From NCBI GenBank assembly GCA_937928425.1, contig CALFVL010000052.1, positions 1 to 64,000 on the forward strand: a stretch of DNA of 64,000 nt. The letters run 5' to 3'. Origin of the DNA: an uncultured Verrucomicrobiales bacterium (GTDB lineage: Bacteria; Verrucomicrobiota; Verrucomicrobiia; Verrucomicrobiales; Akkermansiaceae). The notes beneath the pieces were generated by a model, which made no database searches, was not told the origin of the DNA, and saw nothing but the letters and a program-made list of their open reading frames with translations. This document shows positions 17,129 through 26,454 of the stretch, in pieces; the stretch's first letter is position 1; the number at the start of each line of letters is the position of its first letter. The translations under genes were made by a program, and so were the position numbers.

Positions 17129-18406
17129 TTAGCCTGTCTGCGCGTAATGTAAGACAGCTGCTTTGAAGGCGGCTCCGCGCTCTTCATAGCTTTTAAATTG
17201 GTCAAATGAAGAGGTCCCAGGCGAGAAGAGGACCGTGTCTCCTTTTTCAGATGTTCGGCTGGCCAAAGCGACCGCTGCATCAAGTGTCGTGACTGTTTCA
17301 CAAGCGAGAACCTCAGAGAAAATACGCTTTAAGGCCTCTCCGATTTCGCCAAAGGAGATGAGGAGTTTTACCTTCTTATCGAGTAAGGGCGCAAGCGGAC
17401 CATAGTCTAAGCCCTTTTCCTTTCCCCCTGCGATAAGAATGGTAGGGCCAGTTTGCGAGCGAAGCGCAGACTCTAGAGCGTGTAAATTAGTCGCCTTAGA
17501 ATCGTTCAAGTATTCCACTCCATTAAGAGTGGCCACCAGTTCGCAGCGGTGCTCTGGCGGAGAGTACTTCATGAGTGTCTCACGAGCGATCTCTGGGGTG
17601 AGCTCTGGGATGACTGCACAAGCAGCCATGACATTCTCCGCATTATGGAGTCCACGTAAGCGCGTCTCACCCATCGAGAGGAATTTTTCTTCGTCACAAT
17701 AAATATCGCCATTGCGCAGGGACCAATCAGCTGGGCATTCAGAAGAGAAGCTTATCTTACTGCCTCTCTCGGGAAGCTCCTCCCCTACTCTTTCCACCAC
17801 GAGCGCTTTTTCTGAGAGGTTTTCAAAAATGCGTAACTTAGCCTCGCGATACTCTTGTAAGGACCGGTAACGATCCATGTGATCTGCCGAAAAATTCAGC
17901 CAAATCACCGAATCTGGCTTAAATTCGACAATCGTCTCGAGCTGGAAAGAACTAAGCTCTAGAGCGATGACCTCAGGAACTTCCTCATAAAGGACGACTT
18001 CTGAGAGTGGCACGCCATAGTTCCCACAAGCCACGCAGGACTTACCCGTGGCCTCTACAAGATCACGGACCAGTTCAGTCGTCGTAGTCTTCCCATTCGT
18101 TCCGGTGATTCCGATGGTGTGGCCAGAGTAGCAGCGCCAAGCGAGCTCCACTTCTCCCCAAAGCGCCCCACTACCCTGCGCAAATGACTGGACGAACTCT
18201 CCTCGAGTTTCAATGCCCGGACTGGTAATGACGAGGTCTACCTTAACCTCATGCCCCATCTCTGTGGTGGCCAAAATCGCACCAGAGCTTTCCCGAGAAT
18301 CATAAATCGTCACCTCAGCACCACAGTGCGCAGCAAGAGCGGCAGCGGCTCGGCCACTGCGCCCTGCTCCGAGAACGGCAACTGTTTTTCCGGTGAGATT
18401 TAACAT
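17129..18406 (-). CDS. murD: UDP-N-acetylmuramoyl-L-alanine--D-glutamate ligase
   Basis: MurD adds D-glutamate to UDP-MurNAc-L-Ala in the cytoplasm. Visible motifs are the N-terminal Rossmann loop VLGAGRSGRAAA, the ATP loop GITGTNGKTTTTELV, LELSSFQLE, the NFSADHMDRY region, EHRCELV, and the Mur ligase phrase NDSKATNLHALESAL. At 425 residues it is slightly short of E. coli MurD. It starts 2 nt after mraY ends, so it is translationally linked within the dcw operon. Confidence 0.97.
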   Translation of the reverse strand: MLNLTGKTVAVLGAGRSGRAAAALAAHCGAEVTIYDSRESSGAILATTEMGHEVKVDLVITSPGIETRGEFVQSFAQGSGALWGEVELAWRCYSGHTIGITGTNGKTTTTELVRDLVEATGKSCVACGNYGVPLSEVVLYEEVPEVIALELSSFQLETIVEFKPDSVIWLNFSADHMDRYRSLQEYREAKLRIFENLSEKALVVERVGEELPERGSKISFSSECPADWSLRNGDIYCDEEKFLSMGETRLRGLHNAENVMAACAVIPELTPEIARETLMKYSPPEHRCELVATLNGVEYLNDSKATNLHALESALRSQTGPTILIAGGKEKGLDYGPLAPLLDKKVKLLISFGEIGEALKRIFSEVLACETVTTLDAAVALASRTSEKGDTVLFSPGTSSFDQFKSYEERGAAFKAAVLHYAQTG

Positions 18407-18408
18407 AG

Positions 18409-19575
18409 TTAGATGACTTTTAAGAGGGCGAGCCCGCCGAGGCTACAGAGGATGGAGATGATCCAGAAGCGGATGATGACCTGATTCTCATTCCACCCAC
18501 GTAACTCAAAGTGGTGATGGATAGGAGCCATCGCAAAGATACGCTTCCCCCGTAACTTAAAGCTCCCCACTTGGAGAATGACAGACACGGCTTCCATGAC
18601 GTAAACGAAGCCAATAATGACGAGAAGAAATTCCTGCTTAGCACAGATCGCAGTCATGCCGATCGCCCCCCCAATCGCCAGAGAACCGGTATCCCCCATA
18701 AAGACTTTAGCTGGGTGGCAGTTAAACCAGAGGAAACCAAAACAAGCTCCCACGAGGGCCATCATCACGACCGAGAGCTCGGCGAGATTCCGGTTATGAA
18801 AAATATGGAGATACTCGGCGCTGTGCTGGGTGCCCGCAAGATAGGTGATGGCAGCATAGGCAAGAGCCACAGTGATCGTCACTCCAGTGGCCAGCCCATC
18901 TAGTCCATCAGTGAGATTTACAGCATTTGAAGTGCCCATCAAAATCGCCATGAAGAGAGGAATCGCGAGAATCCCGAGGGGAATCACGAAGGTGATCAGT
19001 GGGAAACTGAAACTGGTGACTAAGGCTTCCTGAGCCCCATCCTCAGTCGCATAGAAAATGTAGTTCTTAGTCTCTGGATTTAAGTAAAGAAATAGACCCG
19101 CTCCTAGGCCCACCGCAGCCTGCCAGACCAACTTTACTTTACCACTCACCCCAGCAGAGTTCTTCTTAGCGACTTTTTGATAATCATCAAGAAAGCCGAG
19201 GACCCCGAGGGCAAAGGTGACGAGGGAAACCACAAGGACGAAGGGGTTAAAGACACGTCCACAGATGAGGACCGCGACCATGACAGTCCCTAAAATCATG
19301 ATTCCGCCCATGGTCGGCGTACCCGCCTTCCCACCGTGAAGTTCCGCAAGCTTATGAACCTCCTCGGCAGTTCGTAAAGGCTGCCCCACTTTTAAAGAGA
19401 TGAGTTTACGGATGACGCGCTCACCGATCGCAAGGGTCAGGAGAAAGGAGATGACGGTGGCCAGCCCAGCCCGAACGGTAATATAACCTAAGAGACGTAA
19501 GAACGAGAAGTGATCAGCCCACGCTGAGCCAGCTTGGTCTGCGTCCTGCCAAATTTGATAGATCCAGTGTAGCAT
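18409..19575 (-). CDS. mraY: Phospho-N-acetylmuramoyl-pentapeptide transferase
   Basis: MraY transfers phospho-MurNAc-pentapeptide to undecaprenyl phosphate, forming lipid I. The protein has about ten membrane spans and the family motifs: GGKAGTPTMGGIMIL, the aspartate pair LGFLDDYQKV, the substrate motif SNAVNLTDGLDGLATG, FLWFNCHPAKVFMGDTGSLA, and the histidine loop MAPIHHHFELRGW. The first 30 residues (MLHWIYQIWQDADQAG) are an unremarkable cytoplasmic extension. It is the murF neighbour (4 nt gap) in the dcw operon. Confidence 0.97.
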   Translation of the reverse strand: MLHWIYQIWQDADQAGSAWADHFSFLRLLGYITVRAGLATVISFLLTLAIGERVIRKLISLKVGQPLRTAEEVHKLAELHGGKAGTPTMGGIMILGTVMVAVLICGRVFNPFVLVVSLVTFALGVLGFLDDYQKVAKKNSAGVSGKVKLVWQAAVGLGAGLFLYLNPETKNYIFYATEDGAQEALVTSFSFPLITFVIPLGILAIPLFMAILMGTSNAVNLTDGLDGLATGVTITVALAYAAITYLAGTQHSAEYLHIFHNRNLAELSVVMMALVGACFGFLWFNCHPAKVFMGDTGSLAIGGAIGMTAICAKQEFLLVIIGFVYVMEAVSVILQVGSFKLRGKRIFAMAPIHHHFELRGWNENQVIIRFWIISILCSLGGLALLKVI

Positions 19576-19579
19576 TTTT

Positions 19580-20923
19580 TTAGAGGGGGAAGGCTTGGTT
19601 CATCACTCTCTCCATGGCAGCCATGCGGCTCCCTTTAAAGAGAACGCAGTCTCCAGAATTAGAATTTTCAAGTAGCCAGTGAGCGGCCTCTGCCGAACTC
19701 TGAAAATGTTGTGCAGCGCCATAAGCCTGAGCCTCTTCCCCCACCGTAATGAGGCGAAGTCCCAGCTCGCTGGCCTTTTTACCAATCCGAGAGTAGGCTT
19801 CTGAAGCATGGTCGCCAAGTTCGGCCATTACGCCGAGAGCGGCCGTGCGCTGCCCGGCGCAGGGAAGATTCGCTAAAGTCTCTAGCGCGGCGATGACTGA
19901 TTCAGGGTTGGCGTTGTAAGTGTCATCTAGCACCGTCACTCCGTGGCTTTGGAATTGCCGTAAACGCCCACCTGTCAGTTCGGCATGTTTTAATCCGAGC
20001 GAAATTTGCTCCAGCGTAAGGCCGAAATGATGCCCAGCCGCAGCGGCTAAAAGAGCATTCGTAATCATGTGTTCTCCCGCAACAGCAATGGAGGTGGGAA
20101 TACTCCCCAGGCCATCGACCACGAGATCAAAGCAAGACCCTGCGATCCCTGGGACGATGTTCTCAGCCCGCACGCTTCCTTCCCCGACAGTCACGATGCG
20201 AGCAGCCGTGGAGGCCCGGAAGTCACTCAAGTAATCACAGTCAGAGGGCACGAGAAGGGTGCCCTCTTTATCCAGAGCACGGGCGAGCGTCCCTTTCTCT
20301 AAAGCGATGGCATCACGACTTCCCATGTGCTCGATGTGAGCGGTGCCCACATTCGTGATGATGCTGACATTCGGACGGCCAATTTCACAAAGAGGAGCCA
20401 GTTCCCCAGAGTGGTTCATGCCCATTTCAAAAATGCCGATCTCATCATCCTCTTCAGTGGCTAAGACCGTGAGAGGAAGCCCGATGTGATTATTTAAATT
20501 CCCCAAGGTGGCATTAACGCGGAATTTTTGACCTAGGACGCTTTTGGTAAAATCCTTCGTGGAAGTTTTCCCATTTGAGCCGGTGATGGCGATGACGGGG
20601 AGGGCCAATTCAGCACGATACCAGCGTGCGAGAGCTTGTAAGGCAGTGAGGGTGTCTTCCACTAGAACCGCAGGAACTTCCGCCGGCAGATGGGCCGTAT
20701 CTTGGATGACGAGCGCCGCTGCGCCAGCTCCCACCGCTTTATCTAGAAAATGATGAGCATCGAAGTTCTCTCCCTTCAGGGCGAAGAAAAGGGCGGCAGG
20801 AGGAATGCTACGAGTGTCCGTAGAGACCCCACCTGAGATGACACACTCTCCCCCACCCTTCTCGGATTGGAGGAGTTTACCGTTCATCGCCGTGGCGAGT
20901 TCATGGAGGGCATACGTTTTCAT
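19580..20923 (-). CDS. murF: UDP-N-acetylmuramoyl-tripeptide--D-alanyl-D-alanine ligase
   Basis: MurF adds D-Ala-D-Ala to complete the muropeptide precursor. Motifs: GVSTDTRSIPPAALFFALKG in the N-terminal domain, ATP loop AITGSNGKTSTKDF, the DNA run encoding ATLGNLNNHIGLPLTVL, EMGMNHSGEL, NVGTAHIEH, and the C-terminal DDTYNANPESV. 447 residues is the standard length. Its ATG overlaps the murE stop by 4 nt, which points to translational coupling. Confidence 0.97.
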   Translation of the reverse strand: MKTYALHELATAMNGKLLQSEKGGGECVISGGVSTDTRSIPPAALFFALKGENFDAHHFLDKAVGAGAAALVIQDTAHLPAEVPAVLVEDTLTALQALARWYRAELALPVIAITGSNGKTSTKDFTKSVLGQKFRVNATLGNLNNHIGLPLTVLATEEDDEIGIFEMGMNHSGELAPLCEIGRPNVSIITNVGTAHIEHMGSRDAIALEKGTLARALDKEGTLLVPSDCDYLSDFRASTAARIVTVGEGSVRAENIVPGIAGSCFDLVVDGLGSIPTSIAVAGEHMITNALLAAAAGHHFGLTLEQISLGLKHAELTGGRLRQFQSHGVTVLDDTYNANPESVIAALETLANLPCAGQRTAALGVMAELGDHASEAYSRIGKKASELGLRLITVGEEAQAYGAAQHFQSSAEAAHWLLENSNSGDCVLFKGSRMAAMERVMNQAFPL

Positions 20924-22488
20924 TCTCTTTTAAAGTGGGGGTCCCCGTTAGAGTCTCGGGCTTTTTTTTGATCACGCTCTTCACGCTCAGCTTGGCGTTT
21001 TAAGAACTCAGCTTCATCCGCCTTCCGCTTTTTCTCCAGCGCGTTCCGGGCGACCTCACGGTCATCAAAATGCATCCGGTGGCCCTGAACCTCTTGATAA
21101 GTCTCATGCCCCTTTCCTGCGATGAGAATGAGGTCCCCGGGGAATGAATTTTCTATGGCAGCCTCGATCGCTTCGCGTCGATTCTCGATCACCTCATGCG
21201 GGACAGACCCCAGACCAGGAATGATTTCAGCAATGATCTCCGCGGGGTTCTCACTGCGCGGATTATCTGAAGTCACGATACAGACGTGGCTATGCTTTGC
21301 GGCAGCCTCCCCCATCAGAGGGCGCTTACTACGGTCCCGATCACCACCGCAGCCGAAGACGGTGACGAGGCGATTCGGATTCAGCTCACGGAGAGTCTCA
21401 CAAGCCTTAGCTACCGCATCTGGAGTGTGGGCATAATCTACAAACACACTAATGCGGTCTCCGCCAATCGACTCCATTCGCCCTGGTGTCTGCCGAGTCT
21501 CAGCGATGAATTTAATGAGATCTCGGAGCGCGATCCCAGTGGCTGAGACAGCAGCGAGCGCCGCGAGGGCATTTAAAATATTAAAACGACCTACGACAGG
21601 AAGGCGGACGAAATGACTCTTCCCTTTAGCCTCAAGCGCGAAGGCCTGTCCGCGAGTAGAGGGCCGTAAATCACTGGCCCGGAAGTCAGCCCCAGGGCTA
21701 AACCCGAAGGTGATGATCTTAAGGCGCCCCTTAAATTCTTCCGCGAGTTTCTCCCCCGCAGGATCATCAATATGAATCACCGCCACACCCTCACGTCCCT
21801 CATCAGCCATTTGCTCGAAGAGAATTCTCTTAGAGGCAAAGTAAGCCGCCATCGTCTTATGATAGTCGAGGTGGTCCTGGGTGAGATTGAGAAACACGCC
21901 AACCTTAAAAGGAATCCCCTGGCAGCGTCCCTGCTCTAGGCCATGCGAGGAGGCTTCCATGGCCACCGCCTTACAGCGGTTCTCTTTCATCGTGCGTAAA
22001 ATGCTCTGCATCTCCACCGCACCAGGAGTGGTGTGCGTGGCATCACGGAGGCCACTCCCATCTTGGATTTTAATGGTGCCAATCATACCGGCCTTCACCA
22101 TCGCTTTTTCAAAAAGAGCATGGATGAAGTGAGTCACCGTGGTCTTACCATTCGTCCCAGTCACCCCGATAACAGCCATAGAGGCCGCAGGATCACCCGC
22201 GAGGCGGGCCGCGAGGCGCCCGAGAATCAGGCGAGTGTCTGGAACCTGAATCCAGAGTCCCGAGTAGTCAGCAGGAGCCTTAGACTGGGCTATAATAGCT
22301 GCCGGATTTTTTTGCAGCACTTCTGGGAGGTAGTCATGCCCGTCACTCTCACTCCCACGGATCGCGACGAAGACGGAACCTTCCTGCACGCGGCCACTGT
22401 GATCAGTGACGCTCTTGACAGGCACGTCCTCGATCCTGAGCCCATGGGCTTCAGGAAGAATTTCTAAAAGAGAGCTTAAGGAGATCAT
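20920..22488 (-). CDS. murE: UDP-MurNAc-L-Ala-D-Glu--meso-diaminopimelate ligase
   Basis: MurE adds the third residue of the stem peptide. ATP loop GVTGTNGKTTVTHF, METSSHGL-like AMEASSHGLEQGR, NLTQDHLDYHKTM, DYAHTPDAV and FGCGGDRDRSKRPLM are all present. The motif DNPRSENP marks meso-diaminopimelate specificity, as expected for Gram-negative wall chemistry. Unusually, the protein ends in a 35-residue tail of charged residues (from EKKRKADEAEFLKRQAE on, through ERDQKKARDS) beyond the usual C-terminus. It overlaps ftsI and murF by 4 nt each. Confidence 0.97.
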   Translation of the reverse strand: MISLSSLLEILPEAHGLRIEDVPVKSVTDHSGRVQEGSVFVAIRGSESDGHDYLPEVLQKNPAAIIAQSKAPADYSGLWIQVPDTRLILGRLAARLAGDPAASMAVIGVTGTNGKTTVTHFIHALFEKAMVKAGMIGTIKIQDGSGLRDATHTTPGAVEMQSILRTMKENRCKAVAMEASSHGLEQGRCQGIPFKVGVFLNLTQDHLDYHKTMAAYFASKRILFEQMADEGREGVAVIHIDDPAGEKLAEEFKGRLKIITFGFSPGADFRASDLRPSTRGQAFALEAKGKSHFVRLPVVGRFNILNALAALAAVSATGIALRDLIKFIAETRQTPGRMESIGGDRISVFVDYAHTPDAVAKACETLRELNPNRLVTVFGCGGDRDRSKRPLMGEAAAKHSHVCIVTSDNPRSENPAEIIAEIIPGLGSVPHEVIENRREAIEAAIENSFPGDLILIAGKGHETYQEVQGHRMHFDDREVARNALEKKRKADEAEFLKRQAEREERDQKKARDSNGDPHFKRE

Positions 22489-24368
22489 TGCTTAGGTGTG
22501 GAGGCGATGGGGGCATCACTCTCAGGAGTCAAGTTCATGAAGCGAGCGATGCGCCCGGCAACTTGCGAAAAAACAGGCGCAGCGATGCTCCCGCCTCCCA
22601 CTTGAACATCTTCGGTAAGGCCTGATGGCTCATCAATCGTGACGATGCAGACGAAGCGCGGAGCATGCACGGGAAGAAGTCCTGCAAAGGTGAGATACTT
22701 CTTAGTTTCATCGTACTTCCCTAATTCACTATTCCACTTTTCCGCAGTGCCGGTCTTCCCACCTGCACGGTACCCGGGGACTTGAGCTCGGCGACCAGTC
22801 CCCCGATTGACGACTTGTTCTAAAGTCAGGCACATTTCATGCGCTGCTTGCTCGCTAATCACGCGCCCTAACTTCCTCACCGGAATCTCTTCTAAGATCG
22901 TGCCATTATTAGCGACGATGGACTGGACAAGGCGGGGCTGGAGGAGCGTCCCTCCATTTGCCAGAACAGAGTATGCCATCGCCAACTGAAGGGGCGTCAC
23001 TGAGACCCCGTATCCATAAGTGGCACTGGCAAAATTACGGGTATTTCGGCGATCTTGGATGCGCCCCTTCGCCTCACCAGGGACTGGGAAACCCGTGCGC
23101 CGGCCAAAGCCAAATCGGTCCAAGTATTGATAAAATTCATGCTGGCCGACTCGCTCCGCAAACTGGAAAACTCCCGTATTACTGGATTTCACCAAGACAT
23201 CATCAAAGCTGAGTTCATTATAGCGATGATGGTCTCGCACCGTAAAGCCACGGCGCTTTAAAATCCCCCATCCACAGTCTACGATATGGTCTCGCTGGGC
23301 GGTCCCACTATCAAGAGCGGCTGCCATAGCCACGATTTTCATGACGGAGCCTGCTTCATACTGTGCGGAAACCGCGAAGCTCGAGCCTGCTTCGGCGTAG
23401 TTCTCACGGGTGTTGAGGTGAAAGTGTGGGCGGCTCGCAATCGCTAAAACATCCCCATTATGTGGATCCACCACGATGATGCTGCCCTTCTTAGCCTGAT
23501 AGGCTTCACAGGCCATGCCGAGCTCGTCCTCCACGATCGCTTGGATACCCATATCGAGGGTGACTTTGACATGCTTCCCCATTTTAGGGGGGATGACTTG
23601 AGCAGCCTCCACGAGGTTCACGAGGCCGTTCTTATCTCGCTTCATTTCCCGCTCTCCATCACGACCCGCGAGGATCTCTTGCATTGATTTCTCCAGCCCA
23701 GATTCACCGACTCCTTGGTAGTTGGTATTCCCTAGAAGATGAGGTGCTAGGGTGGGCATAGGGTAGTGGCGGCGTTGCGAGCGCTCGAAGCTAAATCCCT
23801 GAATCCGGCGTTTCTGAAGTTCATTCTCGATCCGCCGAGCGAGATCTTCACGGATTTTCTTTTTTACAACCACTCTTGCAGAGCCGCTTTTCACTTTCTT
23901 AAGGAGCTCACTCGAGGGGATACGCAGTTCACGCCCTATGACCTCCGTGGCATACGCAAGGTGCTCTTTGATCACCTCTTCCTTCGTCAACTGATTGACG
24001 ACTGCTTTGCGCGTGCGAGAAAGGTGAACACTCCGCTCATCTTCATTTAGATTCTTCCACCCCGCGACCTGACTAGCATAGCGATGAGCTACCGCACGAG
24101 TCAGAATACTGTGTGTCTTGAGGTGATGTAGGTCCGCGATCAGCGCTGCTTGTGGACGGTTCTGAGCAATGATGCCATGGTTCCGATCAACAATGAGGCC
24201 ACGACTTGCCACGATCTTTTGGTGGCTCTTAAAGCGAGGAATCGCAGAAGAGGCCGAGAGCTTCCGATCAAGCACCTGTAAGGTGACAAGCCGATACGAT
24301 AAAGCAGTCAAGCCGGTCACAAGGACCAAGCAGACGATAAACGCACGACGTTTGAGGGAAGTATCCAT
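22485..24368 (-). CDS. ftsI: FtsI/PBP3-type septal transpeptidase (class B penicillin-binding protein)
   Basis: FtsI cross-links septal peptidoglycan. One N-terminal membrane span (AFIVCLVLVTGLTALSYRLV) precedes the pedestal domain. The transpeptidase domain holds SxxK as SVMK (in YEAGSVMKIVAMAAALDSG), SxN as SSNTGVFQF, and KTGTAEKW. No PASTA domains are visible, so it is the FtsI rather than the SpoVD/PBP2x PASTA form. 627 residues. Encoded between ftsL (6 nt away) and murE (4-nt overlap). Confidence 0.95.
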   Translation of the reverse strand: MDTSLKRRAFIVCLVLVTGLTALSYRLVTLQVLDRKLSASSAIPRFKSHQKIVASRGLIVDRNHGIIAQNRPQAALIADLHHLKTHSILTRAVAHRYASQVAGWKNLNEDERSVHLSRTRKAVVNQLTKEEVIKEHLAYATEVIGRELRIPSSELLKKVKSGSARVVVKKKIREDLARRIENELQKRRIQGFSFERSQRRHYPMPTLAPHLLGNTNYQGVGESGLEKSMQEILAGRDGEREMKRDKNGLVNLVEAAQVIPPKMGKHVKVTLDMGIQAIVEDELGMACEAYQAKKGSIIVVDPHNGDVLAIASRPHFHLNTRENYAEAGSSFAVSAQYEAGSVMKIVAMAAALDSGTAQRDHIVDCGWGILKRRGFTVRDHHRYNELSFDDVLVKSSNTGVFQFAERVGQHEFYQYLDRFGFGRRTGFPVPGEAKGRIQDRRNTRNFASATYGYGVSVTPLQLAMAYSVLANGGTLLQPRLVQSIVANNGTILEEIPVRKLGRVISEQAAHEMCLTLEQVVNRGTGRRAQVPGYRAGGKTGTAEKWNSELGKYDETKKYLTFAGLLPVHAPRFVCIVTIDEPSGLTEDVQVGGGSIAAPVFSQVAGRIARFMNLTPESDAPIASTPKQ

Positions 24369-24374
24369 AAAACC

Positions 24375-24713
24375 TTAACGAGCAACGAAGGAGTCTTTAG
24401 AAGACGAATTAGGGCTAGGGTTCTGGCAGACCTCGACATATTTAATTTCCACCAAAGGAGATTTCATATCTGCCAAGTGGCGGCGGAGGCGGTAGTAACC
24501 GAGGGTCTCCTCGATATCAGACTGATAGAGGGTGACTGAAACTTTGTGCTCATCCATTTGACGCTGGATTTTAGCAATCTTACTGCGAGTGGTGAGCTGC
24601 TTATTCTTCATCACGACATAGCCGATCCCCCCACTCGAGACGATGACGACTGCGATAATGAGCAGAATAAGCGAGGGAAAACCGAGGCTGATGGAACTTT
24701 TACGATGATTCAT
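24375..24713 (-). CDS. ftsL: FtsL-like cell-division protein
   Basis: A 112-residue bitopic protein: short cytoplasmic basic part, one span (FPSLILLIIAVVIVSSGGIG), then a helical coiled-coil-like segment (KQLTTRSKIAKIQRQMDEHK). FtsL sequences diverge strongly, so the call rests on topology, size and position between rsmH and ftsI, where ftsL lies in most dcw clusters. FtsL joins FtsB and FtsQ to activate FtsWI. The tail (QNPSPNSSSKDSF) is low complexity. Confidence 0.75.
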   Translation of the reverse strand: MNHRKSSISLGFPSLILLIIAVVIVSSGGIGYVVMKNKQLTTRSKIAKIQRQMDEHKVSVTLYQSDIEETLGYYRLRRHLADMKSPLVEIKYVEVCQNPSPNSSSKDSFVAR

Positions 24714-24719
24714 AGGATA

Positions 24720-25679
24720 CTAGCTTAGCGGGGTATTAATCCGCTCCACCACTCTCAGACGAGAACTACGGGAGCGAGCATTTTGAGAAATCTCCTCAGT
24801 CCCGGGGGCGATCCCCTTACGGGTGATGAGGCGATAGGAGAGCTGCGGATTAGGACGGGGAGCAGGCCACTCAGGGCGGTCAATTTCATGCCTAGAGGCA
24901 TCACGGAACGCTTGTTTTACGATGCGATCTTCTAAGCTATGGAAGGTGATGATCGCGAGTCGCCCACCCACTTTTAAGAGGTCCGGCGCCGCTTCTAGAA
25001 ATCGACGCAGCTCCCCGAGTTCATCATTCACTTCCATGCGAAGGGCCTGAAAAACTTTAGTGGCAGGATGAGTCCGGCCACGACGACCGAGCAACTTTGC
25101 GATCCCATCTGCAAGCTGTAGGGTGCTTTGAAAAGGAAGACTTTGACGCTCTTTTACGATCCACGCAGCGATCTTGCGGGCTGATTTCTCTTCCCCAAGA
25201 TCCCAGAAAAGTTGGCGAAGTTCAGCCTCTCCCCAGGTGTTAACAAGTTCGGCGGCACTCTGCCCCTCTTCTCCCATTCTCATGTCAAGGGGGCCATCAA
25301 AGCGGAAGGAGAAGCCACGCTCAGCACAATCGAGCTGATGCGAAGACACTCCCAGATCGAGGAGAATACCATCAAGCAGCCCCCACCCACCTGCTGAGGC
25401 TAGCTGAGAAATTTCACTAAAGCGCCCCGCGACGGCCTCGAAGCGTGACCCAAAGCGCGATAGCCTCTGACTCGCATATTGGCGGGCTTGGGGATCACGG
25501 TCGATGCCCTTAACTCGGGCACCAGCCTTAAGAAGGGCCTCGGTATGACCTCCCCCACCGAGGGTGCCATCCACAAGGTCGCGGCCTTCTTGCGGGGCGA
25601 GGTAAGCTAGCACTTCATCCAGCAGAATGGACTCATGGTAAAACTCTTGCTCTGGAACTCCTGAGTCCTGCGACTCCAT
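24720..25679 (-). CDS. rsmH: 16S rRNA (cytosine(1402)-N4)-methyltransferase RsmH
   Basis: RsmH methylates N4 of C1402 in 16S rRNA. It begins near the conserved FYHESILLDEVLAYL, then the SAM-binding DGTLGGGGHTEALL, GIDRDPQAR, ILLDLGVSSHQLD, RGFSFRFDGPLDMRM, and the C-terminal ALRMEVNDELGELRRFLE, LAIITFHSLEDRIVK. I chose ATG 25679 (MESQDSG). A longer reading from 25778 would close the gap to mraZ to 27 nt, but its 33 extra residues show no conservation and neither start has a strong ribosome-binding site. Confidence 0.93.
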   Translation of the reverse strand: MESQDSGVPEQEFYHESILLDEVLAYLAPQEGRDLVDGTLGGGGHTEALLKAGARVKGIDRDPQARQYASQRLSRFGSRFEAVAGRFSEISQLASAGGWGLLDGILLDLGVSSHQLDCAERGFSFRFDGPLDMRMGEEGQSAAELVNTWGEAELRQLFWDLGEEKSARKIAAWIVKERQSLPFQSTLQLADGIAKLLGRRGRTHPATKVFQALRMEVNDELGELRRFLEAAPDLLKVGGRLAIITFHSLEDRIVKQAFRDASRHEIDRPEWPAPRPNPQLSYRLITRKGIAPGTEEISQNARSRSSRLRVVERINTPLS

Positions 25680-25805
25680 GGAGATTCTAGGTTCATAACC
25701 GACCGATGAAAAAATCCTACCAAAACTCGACAAGCACCGGAAGTGGGGCGAGGCCGAGATGGAATGGACAGATGACATGATGATAGAGGATATTTCAGCA
25801 AAGTT

Positions 25806-26273
25806 TTAGAAGCCTAACATGGCCGCGATGGCGGGATCACTCTGACGGGTTTCTTCTTCTAGGGCTAGGATGGCATCACCATTCTCTGGGGTGAAAATTT
25901 CAAATAGTTCTCCACGGCCTACGAGGCGGAGGGCTCCCGGAAGGGTGAGACCGTGACTCTCTGCAAGGGCTTTAGGAATGGTCAGCTTCCCCTGATCATT
26001 CACTTTAGACTCGAGGGCCGCTCCGAACAGGATGCCACGAGCTCGGTCTCGCTGAGCAGGAGTGGCCTCATCTGCTGAGTCAATATCAACCAGCTTCCGG
26101 TCAAAGGCCCTTTGGGTAAAAACTCGAAGGGCAGGAATCCCCTCCACTTTTACTTTAACGAAATAGATACTCTCCCCACTGGGTGGACGCCAATCCACTA
26201 AGAGGGAGAAACGCCCCTTAGAATCAAGCTGCCGATCATGATGACCGGAGCGATTATGACTAGAAGTACCCAT
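25806..26273 (-). CDS. mraZ: MraZ transcriptional regulator of the dcw operon
   Basis: MraZ is an AbrB-fold DNA-binding protein that controls its own operon. Two MraZ repeats are visible: HDRQLDSKGRFSLLVDWR, and the second around NDQGKLTIPKALAESHGL, with the connecting FDRKLVDID. The start at ATG 26273 (MGTSSHNRSGHH) is preceded by a G-rich tract; longer frames would run into the operator. Three 10-bp operator-like repeats lie 30-57 nt upstream (26301-26330). First gene of the dcw operon. Confidence 0.93.
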   Translation of the reverse strand: MGTSSHNRSGHHDRQLDSKGRFSLLVDWRPPSGESIYFVKVKVEGIPALRVFTQRAFDRKLVDIDSADEATPAQRDRARGILFGAALESKVNDQGKLTIPKALAESHGLTLPGALRLVGRGELFEIFTPENGDAILALEEETRQSDPAIAAMLGF

Positions 26274-26300
26274 GAGTAAATCGCCCCAAGTGGAGCAACA

Positions 26301-26330
26301 GTCACGAAAGTACACCAAAAGTCACTAAAG
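26301..26330 (-). promoter_or_regulatory. MraZ-type operator: three 10-bp direct repeats
   Basis: On the minus strand the units are CTTTAGTGAC, TTTTGGTGTA and CTTTCGTGAC, shared pattern TTTnGTGnn with an exact 10-bp period. MraZ operators known from E. coli (TGGG repeats) and Mycoplasma (AAAGTG repeats) also have three or more short units 10 bp apart upstream of mraZ, so position, period and count all fit. The base pattern resembles the Mycoplasma form. Confidence 0.65.
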
Positions 26331-26454
26331 ATCAACTTGAAAGCCCGAATATTCTGGATTTGCGTATGAGTTACTGCAATTTAAGGTCTAATGAGGCCTC
26401 TCGAGCCGCATTTCACCAATAAAACCACGCATTAGTAAAGACTTCCTAAGGAAT

